Shown here: piece after piece, positions 34,901 to 45,179 of the stretch
Numbering within the stretch: the first letter of the stretch is position 1
Layout: every line of letters begins with the position of its first letter
Assembly: GCF_019320115.1 (NCBI RefSeq)
Contig: NC_089581.1
Span: 72,337,155-72,401,154, forward strand
Source of the DNA: Miscanthus floridulus
Taxonomy: Eukaryota; Streptophyta; Magnoliopsida; Poales; Poaceae
Direction of reading: 5' to 3'
Length of the DNA stretch: 64,000 nucleotides
Program-made: the position numbers and the translations under genes
The notes under the pieces: model-generated
Told to the model about the DNA's origin: nothing
What the model saw: only the letters and a program-made list of their open reading frames with translations
Databases searched by the model: none

Positions 34901-36969
34901 TCCACCCCCGACCTTGACCTCTTCTCCCTATTTCCCACTGACACGGTGGACCAGCCACCATTGCCGTTGTGTCCTGCAGGTACTACTCCACCGTGCCCTT
35001 CGCAGGCTCCGTGCTCCGGCTCGACGCCCTCCGGTGCGGCCCCTGACCCTGCGCCCAGCGCGGGTCCGGCGGCGCCGGACTCCGGTGCTGCTCCTGGCCC
35101 TACGGCCTGCGCGGGTCCGGAGACCTCGGCTTCAGCACCTGCTGCGCGTTTCGCACAGCCGGTGCGTGTCTACCACCGCCGAGTGCGGCCAGCTCCGCTG
35201 CATCCGGAGCCGGCCCCGCCACCACCGTCGCCGCCTCGGTCACCACCGGTGGCCTCTTCTCCACCGTCGACACCTACGCCGCCACCTCCGCCCCCGGTTG
35301 CCCGTGTCGCGTAGTCGGTGTACCACCTGCCTCTCCTGCACCGACACCCACGTCATGTCCACCCTATGGTGACGCGGCACGCGGCTGGTACCCTGCGGCC
35401 CCTGGCTCTCGCAGCGAGATGCCAGGCGAGCCGCAGGTCTCTCCTGTACCCTCTTCCGTTCGCGCCGCCTTGTCGGATCCTCACTGGCGTTGCGCGATGG
35501 AGGAGTACGCGGCACTCCTCGCCAACCAGACATGGGATCTGGTGCCCCGTCCGCCTGGCTCCAACGTTGTTACCGGCAAGTGGATCTGGACACACAAGCG
35601 GCGGGCTGATGGTTCCCTTGATCGGTACAAGGCTCGCTGGGTTCTCCGGGGTTTCACTCAACGCCCTGGCGTCGACTACGATGAGACGTTCAGTCCAGTG
35701 GTGAAGCCGGCTACCGTCCGCACGGTTCTCTCACTGGCTCTCTCTCGCTCCTGGCACGTGCACTAGCTGGACGTCAAGAATGCCTTTCTGCACGGTACTC
35801 TGACTGAGACAGTCTACTGCAGCCAGCCTGCGGGCTTCGTTGACTCTTCTTGTCCTGATATTGTCTGCCGGCTCAACAAGTCCCTCTACGGCCTCAAGCA
35901 GGCCCCTCGGGCTTGGTACTCTCGGTTTGCTGCTTACCTGCTGACATTGGGATTCGTGGAGGCAAAGTCAGATACTTCTCTGTTTATCTATCACCACGGC
36001 GCTGAGACTGCCTATCTGCTGCTCTATGTTGATGACATTGTGCTCACAGCCTCCAGTCCGTCACTCCTCCGGCGTATCATCACCTCTCTTCAACAGGAGT
36101 TCGCTATGAAGGATCTTGGTGTGCTCCATCACTTCCTCGGAGTCACAGTTCAGCCTCGTCCCACCGGTCTCCTTCTTCACCAGCGACAGTACACTCTTGA
36201 TATCCTAGAGCGAGCTGGGATGACTGACTGTAAGCCCTGCTCCACTCCAGTTGACACTCAGGCCAAGCTGTCAGAGGCAGCGGGCACCCCAGTACCAGAC
36301 CCCACTGCGTACCGGAGCCTTGCAGGAGCACTTCAGTACCTCACCTTCACCAGGCCAGACATCACCTATGCAGTTCAGCAGATATGCCTCCACATGCATG
36401 ATCCCCGAGAGCCCCACCTCACTGCTCTCAAGCGCTTCCTCCGCTACCTCCGAGGCACTGTCGACTACGGCCTGCTACTCCACCGGTCTCACTCCACCGA
36501 CCTCGTCGTCTACACTGACGCCGACTGGGCCGGGTGTCCAGACACTCGGCGCTCCACTTCCGGCTATGCTATTTTTCTGGGCGGCAACCTGGTGTCCTGG
36601 TCGTCCAAGCGCCAGCCGGTGGTCTCCCGTTCCAGTGCCGAGGCGGAGTACCGCGCTGTCGCTAACGGCGTGGCGGAGGCCTCCTGGCTCCGCCAGCTTC
36701 TTGCCGAGCTCCACAGTCCCCTCTCCCGGAGCACGCTTGTTTACTGCGACAACGTCAGTGCGGTGTACCTCTCCACCAACCCTGTTCAGCACCAGCGGAC
36801 TAAGCATGTGGAGATCGACCTTCACTTTGTCCGCGATCGGGTCGCCATCGGCGATGTTCGGGTCCTCCACGTCCCGACCACCTCCCAATTTGCCGACATC
36901 TTCACCAAGGGCCTCCCGTCCTCCACATTCTCCGAGTTTCGCTCCAGCCTCAACATCACCGGTGGCTAG
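31964..36969 (+). pseudogene. Copia gag-pol polyprotein, frameshifted and with an in-frame stop
   Basis: Gag occupies about 32200-33250 (capsid-like region around YARWRDLVLLILRRYALDDH, then EYCRKMKTMADSLGDL). Pol continues in a different frame: protease LIADSGATFHTT (33607), pre-integrase HRRLGHPGRNAL...CQAC (34027-34130), integrase core Asp in HCDLWTS, Asp in QCDNGREF and Glu in NGKAERM (to about 34515). A 1-nt shift in the C-run near 34672 moves the end of integrase to another frame; RT and RNase H lie in a third frame (from about 35410), with TAG at 35764-35766 inside RT. RT has YVDDIVLTA (36025) and RNase H has YTDADWAGC (36511) and AEAEYRAVA. It ends with TAG at 36967-36969. Well preserved overall but not translatable as one product. 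Confidence 0.9.
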
Positions 36970-37056
36970 TTGCGTCTGTGGGGGGGCTCGTGTGTGTTCT
37001 TCTTTTCATGTCCAGTCTGCAACTCCGCTGTGCCGGTAGTTCAGACTGCGGGGGGG

Positions 37057-37161
37057 TGTTGGAGTATGTGTGTATTAAGGCCCATATATGGCCCATGTAT
37101 GACTCCCATATAGCTACCCTTCCAGGGTTAGCCCAAGAGTAAGGGAATCACAATTCTATCA
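37057..37161 (+). repeat. 3' LTR of the exon-borne Copia element
   Basis: A 105-bp LTR with TG...CA ends, preceded by a G-run polypurine tract and followed by the AGATC duplication. Confidence 0.88.
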
Positions 37162-38684
37162 AGATCCTCATATGAGCTTGCAACCAATTCAATACGAAAT
37201 GCATTTATGCGTATTCTTGCCAATACATTGATGTACCAATCTATGGTCAAAACTAATTTTGTCAAAGACAACCAAATTTGAAGAGGACTGAGACAAGAAC
37301 TCTATGAAAGACCCAATTTTCTCAACATTCAGTTGTAAGAAACTAAGAATAGTCGCAATGAGAGGAAACAAAATTTGAGGATACAGTTTGTTACTTCTTC
37401 CTGAAACCCAGCTTTTCTAAAAGTGGACCCCAACAACTCAAATTCCTCCTCCATCTGTAATATAACATCGCTACAATAAGCATTGAACCAAATAACTTTG
37501 TGATTACTGTATTAGTATTATGATGTGACAATAACAACAACAACAATAATACAAGAACTGAGTTCAGGGTGACCTGGAAGGAGAGGAGTCACTACCTCAA
37601 TCAATGTCCCCTGGTGCAACCGAGCTGGCTGAAGTATGTTAAGACAATCTGCATTAGCAGCTCCTGATATAACCATGCAAGCAAGGCGCTTGGCCATGTA
37701 TGGGTACTTCAGACCACGTGAACTTTAGAACAGAAAAACACAAAATGAAGAAGTCAAGAGGTGCACATCTGCAGAAAGATGAAAGGCGAGTACTATCATA
37801 CCTGCAGTGGTAATCGAATAAAGACCAATCTACGTTCTTGTCGATGTCATGGAAACCCTAGATTGGTGGAAACCACACGAATTGTTAGCAAAATCCAGCC
37901 TCAAATGCTGAATTTTTTTTCTTTCTTTTATCTTACTGCAGGCAAATAAGCAGCATTATTCAATATTTCTGACATGTAAAGGAAAATTAACATGTCTCGT
38001 TCAAAGATCCATGAGGTAGAATCCACATTGCATTTCCACAAACGCAACACATAACTGGAAACACGTACTATCACCTAGTGTTCGAACTTAGAACACACTA
38101 TTATACTACGACCTATTGAATGTTGAGACATGAACACTTGTAGACAGAACAGATTTCACTCGCCACTAACAGTTAGTAAGTCGAAGAGGGCAGACTAAGA
38201 ATCACAAGAATATGCACCAAGGTGAAACACACGGAGATATGCAAAAATCGCTAAGGAAATGGGCAGAAAGGTATCACCTTGGCGTTGTCCCTGCAAGCGT
38301 CGCTGCAGAAGTAGTAAACCTCGCTTGAAGCGCTCCCTTCCCCGGGCTTCCTTCTGAGGCAATTGTAGCAAACCTGAGCCCAGAACAGTCCAGTTGGTTT
38401 GGTTCCATTGGCAGGGGCAAGGAGCGGTCACCTCACCTCGTGGAGCAGTGAGTGGGATGGGTGGGAGACGAGGGGCTGCGCCAAGTGGAGGAGCTCGCCA
38501 GAGGAGACTGGGCGGGTGGCGAAAACGCCGCGGCCCGAGGACTCCGTTAGGGACACGCGTATCGGCGGTGGGCCGCGGGCGGCGGCGGCGGAGGAACATG
38601 AGCTATGTCTGTCAGGTGTGGGCTGTGCGAGAAGAGGAGTGGCGAAGAGATCAAGGCCGTTGTGACTTGTAAGCCTGTCACCGG

Positions 38685-39209
38685 CGACGTTTTTCTAAAC
38701 GGTAGCGTTTAGACTGTTTATGCAGTGTTTAAACGAAGCTAAACGCTCTAAACGGTTTTGTATTTTAAAAAAATATATATAATTATATATGTGCATATAA
38801 AAAATCAAGTATTCTAGCATTTATATATATTTATTCGAGTAAAAATCAATTATTTTGATATGTATATATATTTATGCATGTGAAAAGAACTGAATATAGA
38901 TACTTATGCATGTAATATATCAAGTGTACATATTTATAAATATAATAAACTTAAGTATACAAATTTATTCATACAAAACTAAACTAGATTTACTTCGTGT
39001 TCGCCTAAATAACTATTTAAACAGTTGTTTAGCCCGTTTAATGTGGTTTATCTCCGTTCCATTTAGTCCGTTTAGACCGTTTTTTCCTTTTTTGACTGTT
39101 TAAACAGTCAACCGTTTAATTTTCATTTACCCCCTAAATAAAATAGTTTACCACCGTCTATCATTTACTGGCCCTTTAAACGGCCGTTTAATCCGTTTAG
39201 GTGACATTG
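38685..39209. mobile_element. hAT-like MITE (525 bp) at the 5' end of the ATXR4-like gene
   Basis: A perfect 8-bp duplication GTCACCGG flanks it (38677-38684, 39210-39217). The termini are imperfect inverted repeats (CGACGTTTTTCTAAACGG left; CCGTTTAGGTGACATTG right), and TAAACGG/CCGTTTA motifs repeat in both subterminal regions. The centre is strongly AT-rich. Its left edge lies some 50 bp upstream of the first SET-protein exon as drawn, so it may affect promoter or 5' leader. Confidence 0.82.
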
Positions 39210-39217
39210 GTCACCGG

Positions 39218-40006
39218 TTCTTTCACTACGAATGTGGGGCTCTCAATGCTAGGTGTCAAACCACAAGTCAACGGCATAGCTCCCAGCTATCTGAGCTGGA
39301 ATTTAGCCGACGTGGAAAAAAGAGAAAATAAAAAACACCCACGCTAGTGACGAACACCTCGCTAGTCTATTTGTGCGCCTTAAGAAAACTTAGTCAAAGG
39401 AAGAGAGTTGCAGAGTCATACAATCTTGCTGACGGAAGAGAGCGTCCCCACAAAAAGGTACAATGAGAGAAAGTAGAATAAAAAAGAACACATATATAGG
39501 GTTCTCCTGAGATGGCATCCAAATCGCCTGATAATATTATTGGGGACGTCCTAATACTACCTCTGTTCTCTACGACTAAAAAAAAAAGCATATGATCCCT
39601 CCTCCCTACGACGCGTGGCCCTCCCATTCTCCCATGTCCCTTGGTTTTCTAAAAAAAACACCTATCCAACACATACTTGTACAATTTTCTCTGTATTTCT
39701 CTCCATCCCCAATTTATGAATTGACATCCAATTTCTCTCCCACCCACCTCTATGAACCACGCAGTCATTGCCGGCTAGGCAAATGTGACAGCTGCAAGAA
39801 ACATGACTTTATCTATTTTTTCATGTGTTTACCTACATTATCAATTGGTACTGCAAGCACATCCTCGTCAAAAACATAATCAGCATTGTCATCTACATGT
39901 AGGCGGCCTAGGCAAATGTGACATATTGTAGTTAAATTAACAAGTTTATAAAGCTCAATACACATGATTAGTTTCTAAATTGATTGTCATTAACCAACCA
40001 AAAGTC
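39218..40006. other. Intergenic sequence, no gene recognised
   Basis: AT-rich with several A-runs. This stretch presumably held the promoter of the ATXR4-like gene before the MITE insertion. Confidence 0.4.
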
Positions 40007-40013
40007 ACTAGGA

Positions 40014-40195
40014 CCAGAGGCGGAGCTAGAACTTAGGCTTGGGAGGGAGCTAGCTCTATTGTCACCTCCAACATGTGTTAATTCCAAACATAAGAAACAA
40101 TATTTTAGCAGCCGGAGCAAAAAAAAGTATAAAGAAAATTTATGATTAGGACCGGTGTTGCAGTGCCGACAACATTGGTCATGTCTCCGCCCCTG
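40014..40195. mobile_element. Short MITE (182 bp) with ACTAGGA duplication
   Basis: The direct repeat ACTAGGA (40007-40013, 40196-40202) flanks inverted ends CCAGAGGCGGAG and CTCCGCCCCTG. The size and the near-8-bp duplication suggest a hAT-like MITE. Confidence 0.62.
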
Positions 40196-40913
40196 ACTAG
40201 GAGACCATATTCACTTTCATAGCCTTTTGATCTAAACATGCAATTGCATGGTCGACTTTAGGTTGAAGTACTATATTTGCGAAGTGTGTAAAAACTTATT
40301 TAACGTTAACCTAAGGGCATGTATGTATCCATCAGCACTATAAATTAGCACCTACAATTAATACTAGTCGATCCAAACAAATGTGTTAACTAACCTGATA
40401 ATTATTAGTTGGGTTTAATTTCATAGCTGGTTTGGAGTTTCCAATAAATGCTAATAGTTTATGGGCCCGGCGACCTGCATGAGGGTGACTGCCCGGGCTC
40501 CCCGGTCGCTGCAACTACACAAAAGAGCCAGAGAGATCACGCACATGACACACCACACAAATACTAGATGCTAGCAGCTTTTGTCTTCTGCCTTGGCAGA
40601 GTAACATACGTACGTGTTGCCCAACTTGGATGCTAAGAGTAGTTCCAAAATGATGTGTGAAGGAAGAAAAGCCTAGTGAATGAAGGTCATTAATTAAGTG
40701 AAAAGCGGGTGCTTAAATTAGATCAATAGAGCACACTATATTGTGTGCGTGCTATTTCGCTATACAAGGAGAATAGTAAAATGATGTATTGTTAGGACAA
40801 TCTCAACTCAAAAATTATGATATAGTTTTCATACTCAAGTTACGTGGCATTGCACACAAAAAAATATACTCCAATGTATGGTTTGAATAGTTTTTTTTTA
40901 TCAATATCACTAT

Positions 40914-42483
40914 TGTCGGGTACCATAAAAAGGAGCCCCCTAAGCAAGAACCGAAAAAATCGCTTAGACCTTGTAAATATCGAAGCCAAGAGACAACCGC
41001 CGGCAAACCCCCACCTTATCTGAGGCCAGGCTGGACCACCCGGCCCACCTCGAACAATATCCGGGCTCACCCAAAGCGGGCTCAGCCCAGAACGAAACCA
41101 TGAGGCCTCGGACGAGGTACGGTTTTCCGACTCACCCGAGGCCCCGCGCCACAAGGCCTCGGACGAGGTAGCGATTCTCCGACTCGCCCGAGGCCCCGCG
41201 CCACAAGGCCTCGGACGAGGTACCGATTCTCCGACTCGCCCGAGGCCCCGCGCCACGAGGCCTCGAACGAGCACCCAGTTACCGACTCGCTCGAGGCCGG
41301 CTCGGCATCAACCCCGTCACCGCCGCCTTGACCAACTTCTCTGACGGGACGTCGCATCCAACTAACGCGTCCAACCACTCCTGCGACGTCAGCCGAACGA
41401 CGGCACGATACAGCGGAGTGGCCGACAAGACGGGAGTCACATTGACGCCATGCCGTCCGGGACAGGACGGGGCAGGGGTTACCGGCCGCTGTGCTCGGCA
41501 CTGTGCCCACGGCTGACACCCGTGCTACACTGTGCTGCCTAACCCCTGCTCCAAGGACAGCGCGGCGTGAAAAGTCAAGTCCGGGTCCCTGTACCCTCGG
41601 AATCGACGTACAAGACCAACTGCTCCCTCCGAGCCTTGGCTATCCGCTTCTGGGCTCCTGTAGCCTCGGGACTCGCGCCCGCCGAGCCCCCCACAATGGT
41701 TCAGCCTCTACACCGACTGGGCCTCGGCTCTCCACGTTGTCAGCACTCTGGGACCGGCACGTCATCCGCAGTACGCGCCATGCCCTGCGTAAAGCCACAG
41801 GAGCTCCCACATCGTGCATAGGGCCAAGCTCCTATAGTCTCGGAATCAGCGCACCCGCGCCGTCGCATCTACCCAGCCTCGGCTCTCCGCGCCGGTCAAA
41901 CATACAGTGACCAGCACGCCTCCAACAGAAGAAGGAATGCATGCCACCACAGGAGCTCCCACGTCGCACAGGATCAAGCGTGACCGACGCGTCGCTCCAG
42001 TGCACCGAGGACAAGACCGCTCCACCGACCATACCGCCACAGTGACGAGCTGCAGGGCTCGGACATACCGCCTCTGTTCACAAAATGCCACGTAGCAAAT
42101 ACATGTACCGCCCATGTGCCTCCCTTCAACTATAAAAGAGAGTGACCAGGGCCGCTTCTAGGATCGAGGACACACACGTGCAAGCAACGCACAACGCTCT
42201 GTAACACACGCGCTCCCTCACTGCAAGAGATCAACATCTCAAGCAACCCACGCCACTCTACGCAGAGACCTAGGACTAGCTCCATCTCTCGCTCAGCTTG
42301 TAAGCCCCTACTACAAGCACCTCGGTGCAAGGAATACAAGATCGCTCTCTCAGACTGGACGTAGGGCACCTATTGCCTGAACCAATATAAACCTTGTGTC
42401 TCTTTGCATCATCATCCGGGATTAGGGGCACGCAATATACTTTCACTAGTCGGTTGAGGACCCATCGGACCAAAACACCGACA
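40914..42483 (+). mobile_element. Solo LTR of a large Ty3-type retrotransposon (1,570 bp)
   Basis: Starts TGTCGGGTACC and ends CAAAACACCGACA, with the 5-bp target duplication ACTAT at 40909-40913 and 42484-42488. There is no internal region, so the element was removed by LTR-LTR recombination. A TATA box (TATAAAAG, 42131-42138) marks the promoter. The terminal TGTCGG/CCGACA and large size are usual for grass Ty3 Tat-type families; family is inference. It is much richer in GC than its surroundings. Confidence 0.9.
41103..41300 (+). repeat. 51-52 bp tandem repeat inside the solo LTR
   Basis: The motif AGGCCTCGGACGAGG recurs at 41103, 41154 and 41206, with a degenerate copy at 41258, giving about 3.8 units with GAGGCCCCGCGCCAC in each full unit. 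Confidence 0.88.
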
Positions 42484-42488
42484 ACTAT

Positions 42489-45179
42489 CAAAATGGTGAA
42501 GTTCTCCTAGTGTTTTTAAATATTAATAAAACGCTACCGCTAGTCATATCACATGGGAATCCTCACTATGAGACATTTGGTAGGGAAAGTTTATACTAAA
42601 TGTTGAATGCTAAAACACTAGAAGAATCCCACATCACTAGAAGAAATTAAAACAAATCTGGTTGTATATATCTTGAATCGTTTTTGTAAGCATGTATCGA
42701 TGCAAATACTAGAGTCCATTCTTGTGTGAGTGCAAGGTTTGATTGTTTCCATTGCTGAAGAGTGGAATCATGAGATGCCATGTTGGCTCATGAGTCAGCT
42801 AATGGAGATGGCCATATGCCTCCCTTGGTGAATGACAAAACTAAATTCACCTGTATATATTAGCTTTCAGTTGGTTTACAACTTTGTCTCCAACCCTATA
42901 AACCATTTAAGGTTTGCGTAGGCTCTGTTCAATCTCTAGGTTCGTCACTATAGCTATTTTTTTCTCGATCATGCAAAAGGTTTGCGCATTATATTAAGGT
43001 AGAGAAACAGTTCAATACAACACGCCTTCGGACGCCCTAGGGGTTAGTAAAGATTTACACGAAAGCTCACTCTCTCGAGTGTACTACTAGCTAGATTGTT
43101 ACATCGGACAGAGATCAGCCCAAATTTTTAGTACTACGGCTAATTTTTATTACTAATGGATCTAAATGTGCTATGCTCTAAAACCCTGGGTGGCATGCAT
43201 TGCTGCAGCCGATCGAGCTGTATGATCCAGCGTGCAATTCTTTTTAATGCTAAGAAAATCCAAGGACAGCAAAGCGCGTAACTGGGATGGTTGACTGCAG
43301 CATGCTGTACGGCTAGCATGTACGGCCGTGTACGTGCGTTCCGGTGATGGATTGCAGAATCGGATCTGCCTTCCGACGCCTTGCCAGCTGGCCTTGTCTC
43401 GCTTTTTGACTCCTGAGTCCTGGCCGGCCGTCCATCTCAGTCTGGGCCATTTTTAAATTCATTATTTATTCGTACAAGACTTTGCGAGCTCTTGTTTGTA
43501 CAGGAGTGGTTTTTTCTACTCCATTTCTAATATTCTGTCATTACATATGCTCTTTCTTCATATATACAGCGACTTTTATTCTACAGTGATTATTACTTTC
43601 TCTAGAATACAAACGTCTATATATACTTCATCTATTTTAAATTATAAATTGTTTTAACTTTTTAGATACTTAGCATTTTACTATGTATTTAGACATAATA
43701 TATATCTAGAAAAAACTAGAACGACCTATAATTTAAAGTGCTGGAATACTCGAGAACGTAACGTGTGGGTCATTCAGTTACTTTGTGTCTGAGAAGTCGC
43801 TGTCCAGTTGTGATGGGCAAAAGTTAAATTAGCAATGGGCTAAAATGTTGAGCTGGATCCTTTTTAAAAAAGAATTAGAAAGCTAGGCCTCATGATATTT
43901 CAGCTCAAGATTGCCCTGTCATGGAGTTGGTCATGGAGAGCTGGCTGGAGCAGACTTGTGGACACCTTTTTAATCAGCTTATTATTGTTTTCCCGTGCTA
44001 ACATTTGACAAAGGGTTAATGGCTCTCTTCATGAGATTCAAAACAAAAATCGAGACACGATGCTACGCACAAATTGTCAGGTTCTATACAGGTATTTATT
44101 TGGACCGAAAATGCTAATATCGCCCTGAAATAATGTAGAGACGACTACAGTACAAACCTCCATCATTTTCTTTATTATCTACAAGTAAGCAAGCAGTAGG
44201 ATTCATTCACTTGAACCCTTTTTAGTTTTTAGAGAGGAGGAACAAACAGGGCAAAAAAAAAAGACAGAATAGACCGGCCATCTGTTGCCAGCACACTCTT
44301 GATCCCCTTTTCAATTCTTTCAGAACGCATTCTTCAAGGCAAGGAGGACCAGCGTGAAAGCTCCTTGTATCAGACAATAACCTGTGTGTTAACCTGTAGT
44401 TATGTAGTATTATTTTTTATAACTCATCAAATCTGTCAGTGACAGACTTTTGATCAGGGAACTAGCTAGGATAGGACACCGCAAGTTTTGTTTGTTATTT
44501 ATAGAGTGCAGGGGCTTTTGGGCTAGCTCCTGCCACCTGCCTTCCCCGTATGGCCACCGCCCCATTTAGATGCTGTTCCTCCTAAATCTCCTCTCCATTG
44601 GCCGGACCCTATGCTTCACAAAATAGCTTTCTGCCTCACAGCAAGCCTGTCTGTCTCACAATCAAGGAGCCTGCCTCTGAGGTGGTTGCAATTTGCTTGG
44701 CACGAGGATTTGGATTTTGGAGGCAAGGTCTGTTTCTTGATTTCTTGGTTTATATATGTTTGTACCATTTAGTTTTCTAGATAGATAATAGGTCCTTCAG
44801 ATTTTACAAGGAAGAAACAAAGTTTGAAGGAGATGGAGGATATGTTCTTGTTGAGTTGCATGGTGTATTTCCCTTCCTTGATTGTTCTCTACTCCTTGCA
44901 TCCTGACCTGCAATCTGTTCCTGAACATGGGAAATTGTTTGCAAAGAGCAGTATGAACCCAACCCCAAAAGGGATTCAAATGTGTTCTTCTGAAACAGTT
45001 CTTGCCCATTCACAAAACTTGAACTTGGTGTCCATTCTTTCTTGGCACATGCAGATTGGCTGAGACGGACCGCAGATTGTGAGATCCAACAACCGAATCC
45101 AATCTAATCCAATCAGAGAAAAAGGAAAGACGGCGAAAGGCCTTTGTGTGTGTGGCACCACATCTTGGCATCAGGGGAA
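42489..45179 (+). other. Upstream flank and probable 5' leader of the IQM gene
   Basis: AT-rich and without a recognised protein gene. A MITE relic lies at about 43628-43745. The segment from about 44500 becomes richer in GC and pyrimidine-rich near 44580, and the IQM transcript may start there; a donor-like GGCAAGGTCTG near 44722 would allow a 5' leader intron. No TATA box was assigned. Confidence 0.4.
43628..43745. mobile_element. Stowaway-type MITE relic
   Basis: The arms catctattttaaattataa and ttataatttaaag are inverted, with internal tagatacttagca-type motifs common to grass mariner MITEs. The outer CTCCCTCCGT ends are decayed, so no TA duplication can be scored. Confidence 0.5.

Larger units (their letters stand above)
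31879..37161 (+). mobile_element. Copia LTR retrotransposon inserted in an exon of the ATXR4-like gene
   Basis: The 3' LTR (37057-37161, 105 bp) begins TGTTGGAGTATG and ends TCTATCA; a G-run polypurine tract precedes it. The 5' copy starts at 31879 but matches for only about 84 bp, so its end and the primer-binding site are missing. The 5-bp target duplication AGATC lies at 31874-31878 and 37162-37166. Taking out the element and one AGATC rejoins the SET-protein codons exactly. The 84 bp shared by the two LTRs look identical by eye, so the insertion may be recent. Confidence 0.93.
30613..38640 (-). pseudogene. ATXR4: SET-domain protein resembling ATXR4/SDG38, disrupted by a Copia insertion
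   Basis: Minus-strand exons: A about 38640-38437; B 38373-38278; C 37857-37802; D 37722-37596; E 37454-37385; F 37252-37162 continuing at 31873-31784; G 30942-30871; H 30732-30613. Phases agree throughout. Exon A carries SGRGVFATRPV, the SET N-terminus; exon B has a CYNC...YFCSDAC zinc-finger-like insert; F has SFYNHDC; G starts DPSAHIVWL; H has GEELRICYID and the C-terminal CHCLRC. This matches Arabidopsis ATXR4, a SET-domain protein. Damage: a 5.3-kb Copia element sits inside exon F, in codons, with AGATC duplicated; a frameshift near 30697-30700 gives an early TAG (30680-30682) in exon H; and no in-frame ATG is visible before the SET region, the only nearby ATG (38597-38599) being in another frame. 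Intron E-F has U12-type signals. Probably a dead copy or null allele. Confidence 0.88.

Noticed and set aside
37389..37394. GTAACA as the donor of the ATXR4-like intron E-F
   Set aside because: Using it breaks the frame with every nearby AG. The U12-like GTATCCTC nine bases further downstream keeps the frame and the conserved segment.
41103..41300. CRISPR-like array
   Set aside because: The 51-52 bp units are head-to-tail tandem copies without distinct spacers, inside a plant LTR.
44598..44780. Upstream small gene before IQM
   Set aside because: A 60-codon frame in a probable 5' leader with no family resemblance and no sign of conservation that I can judge.
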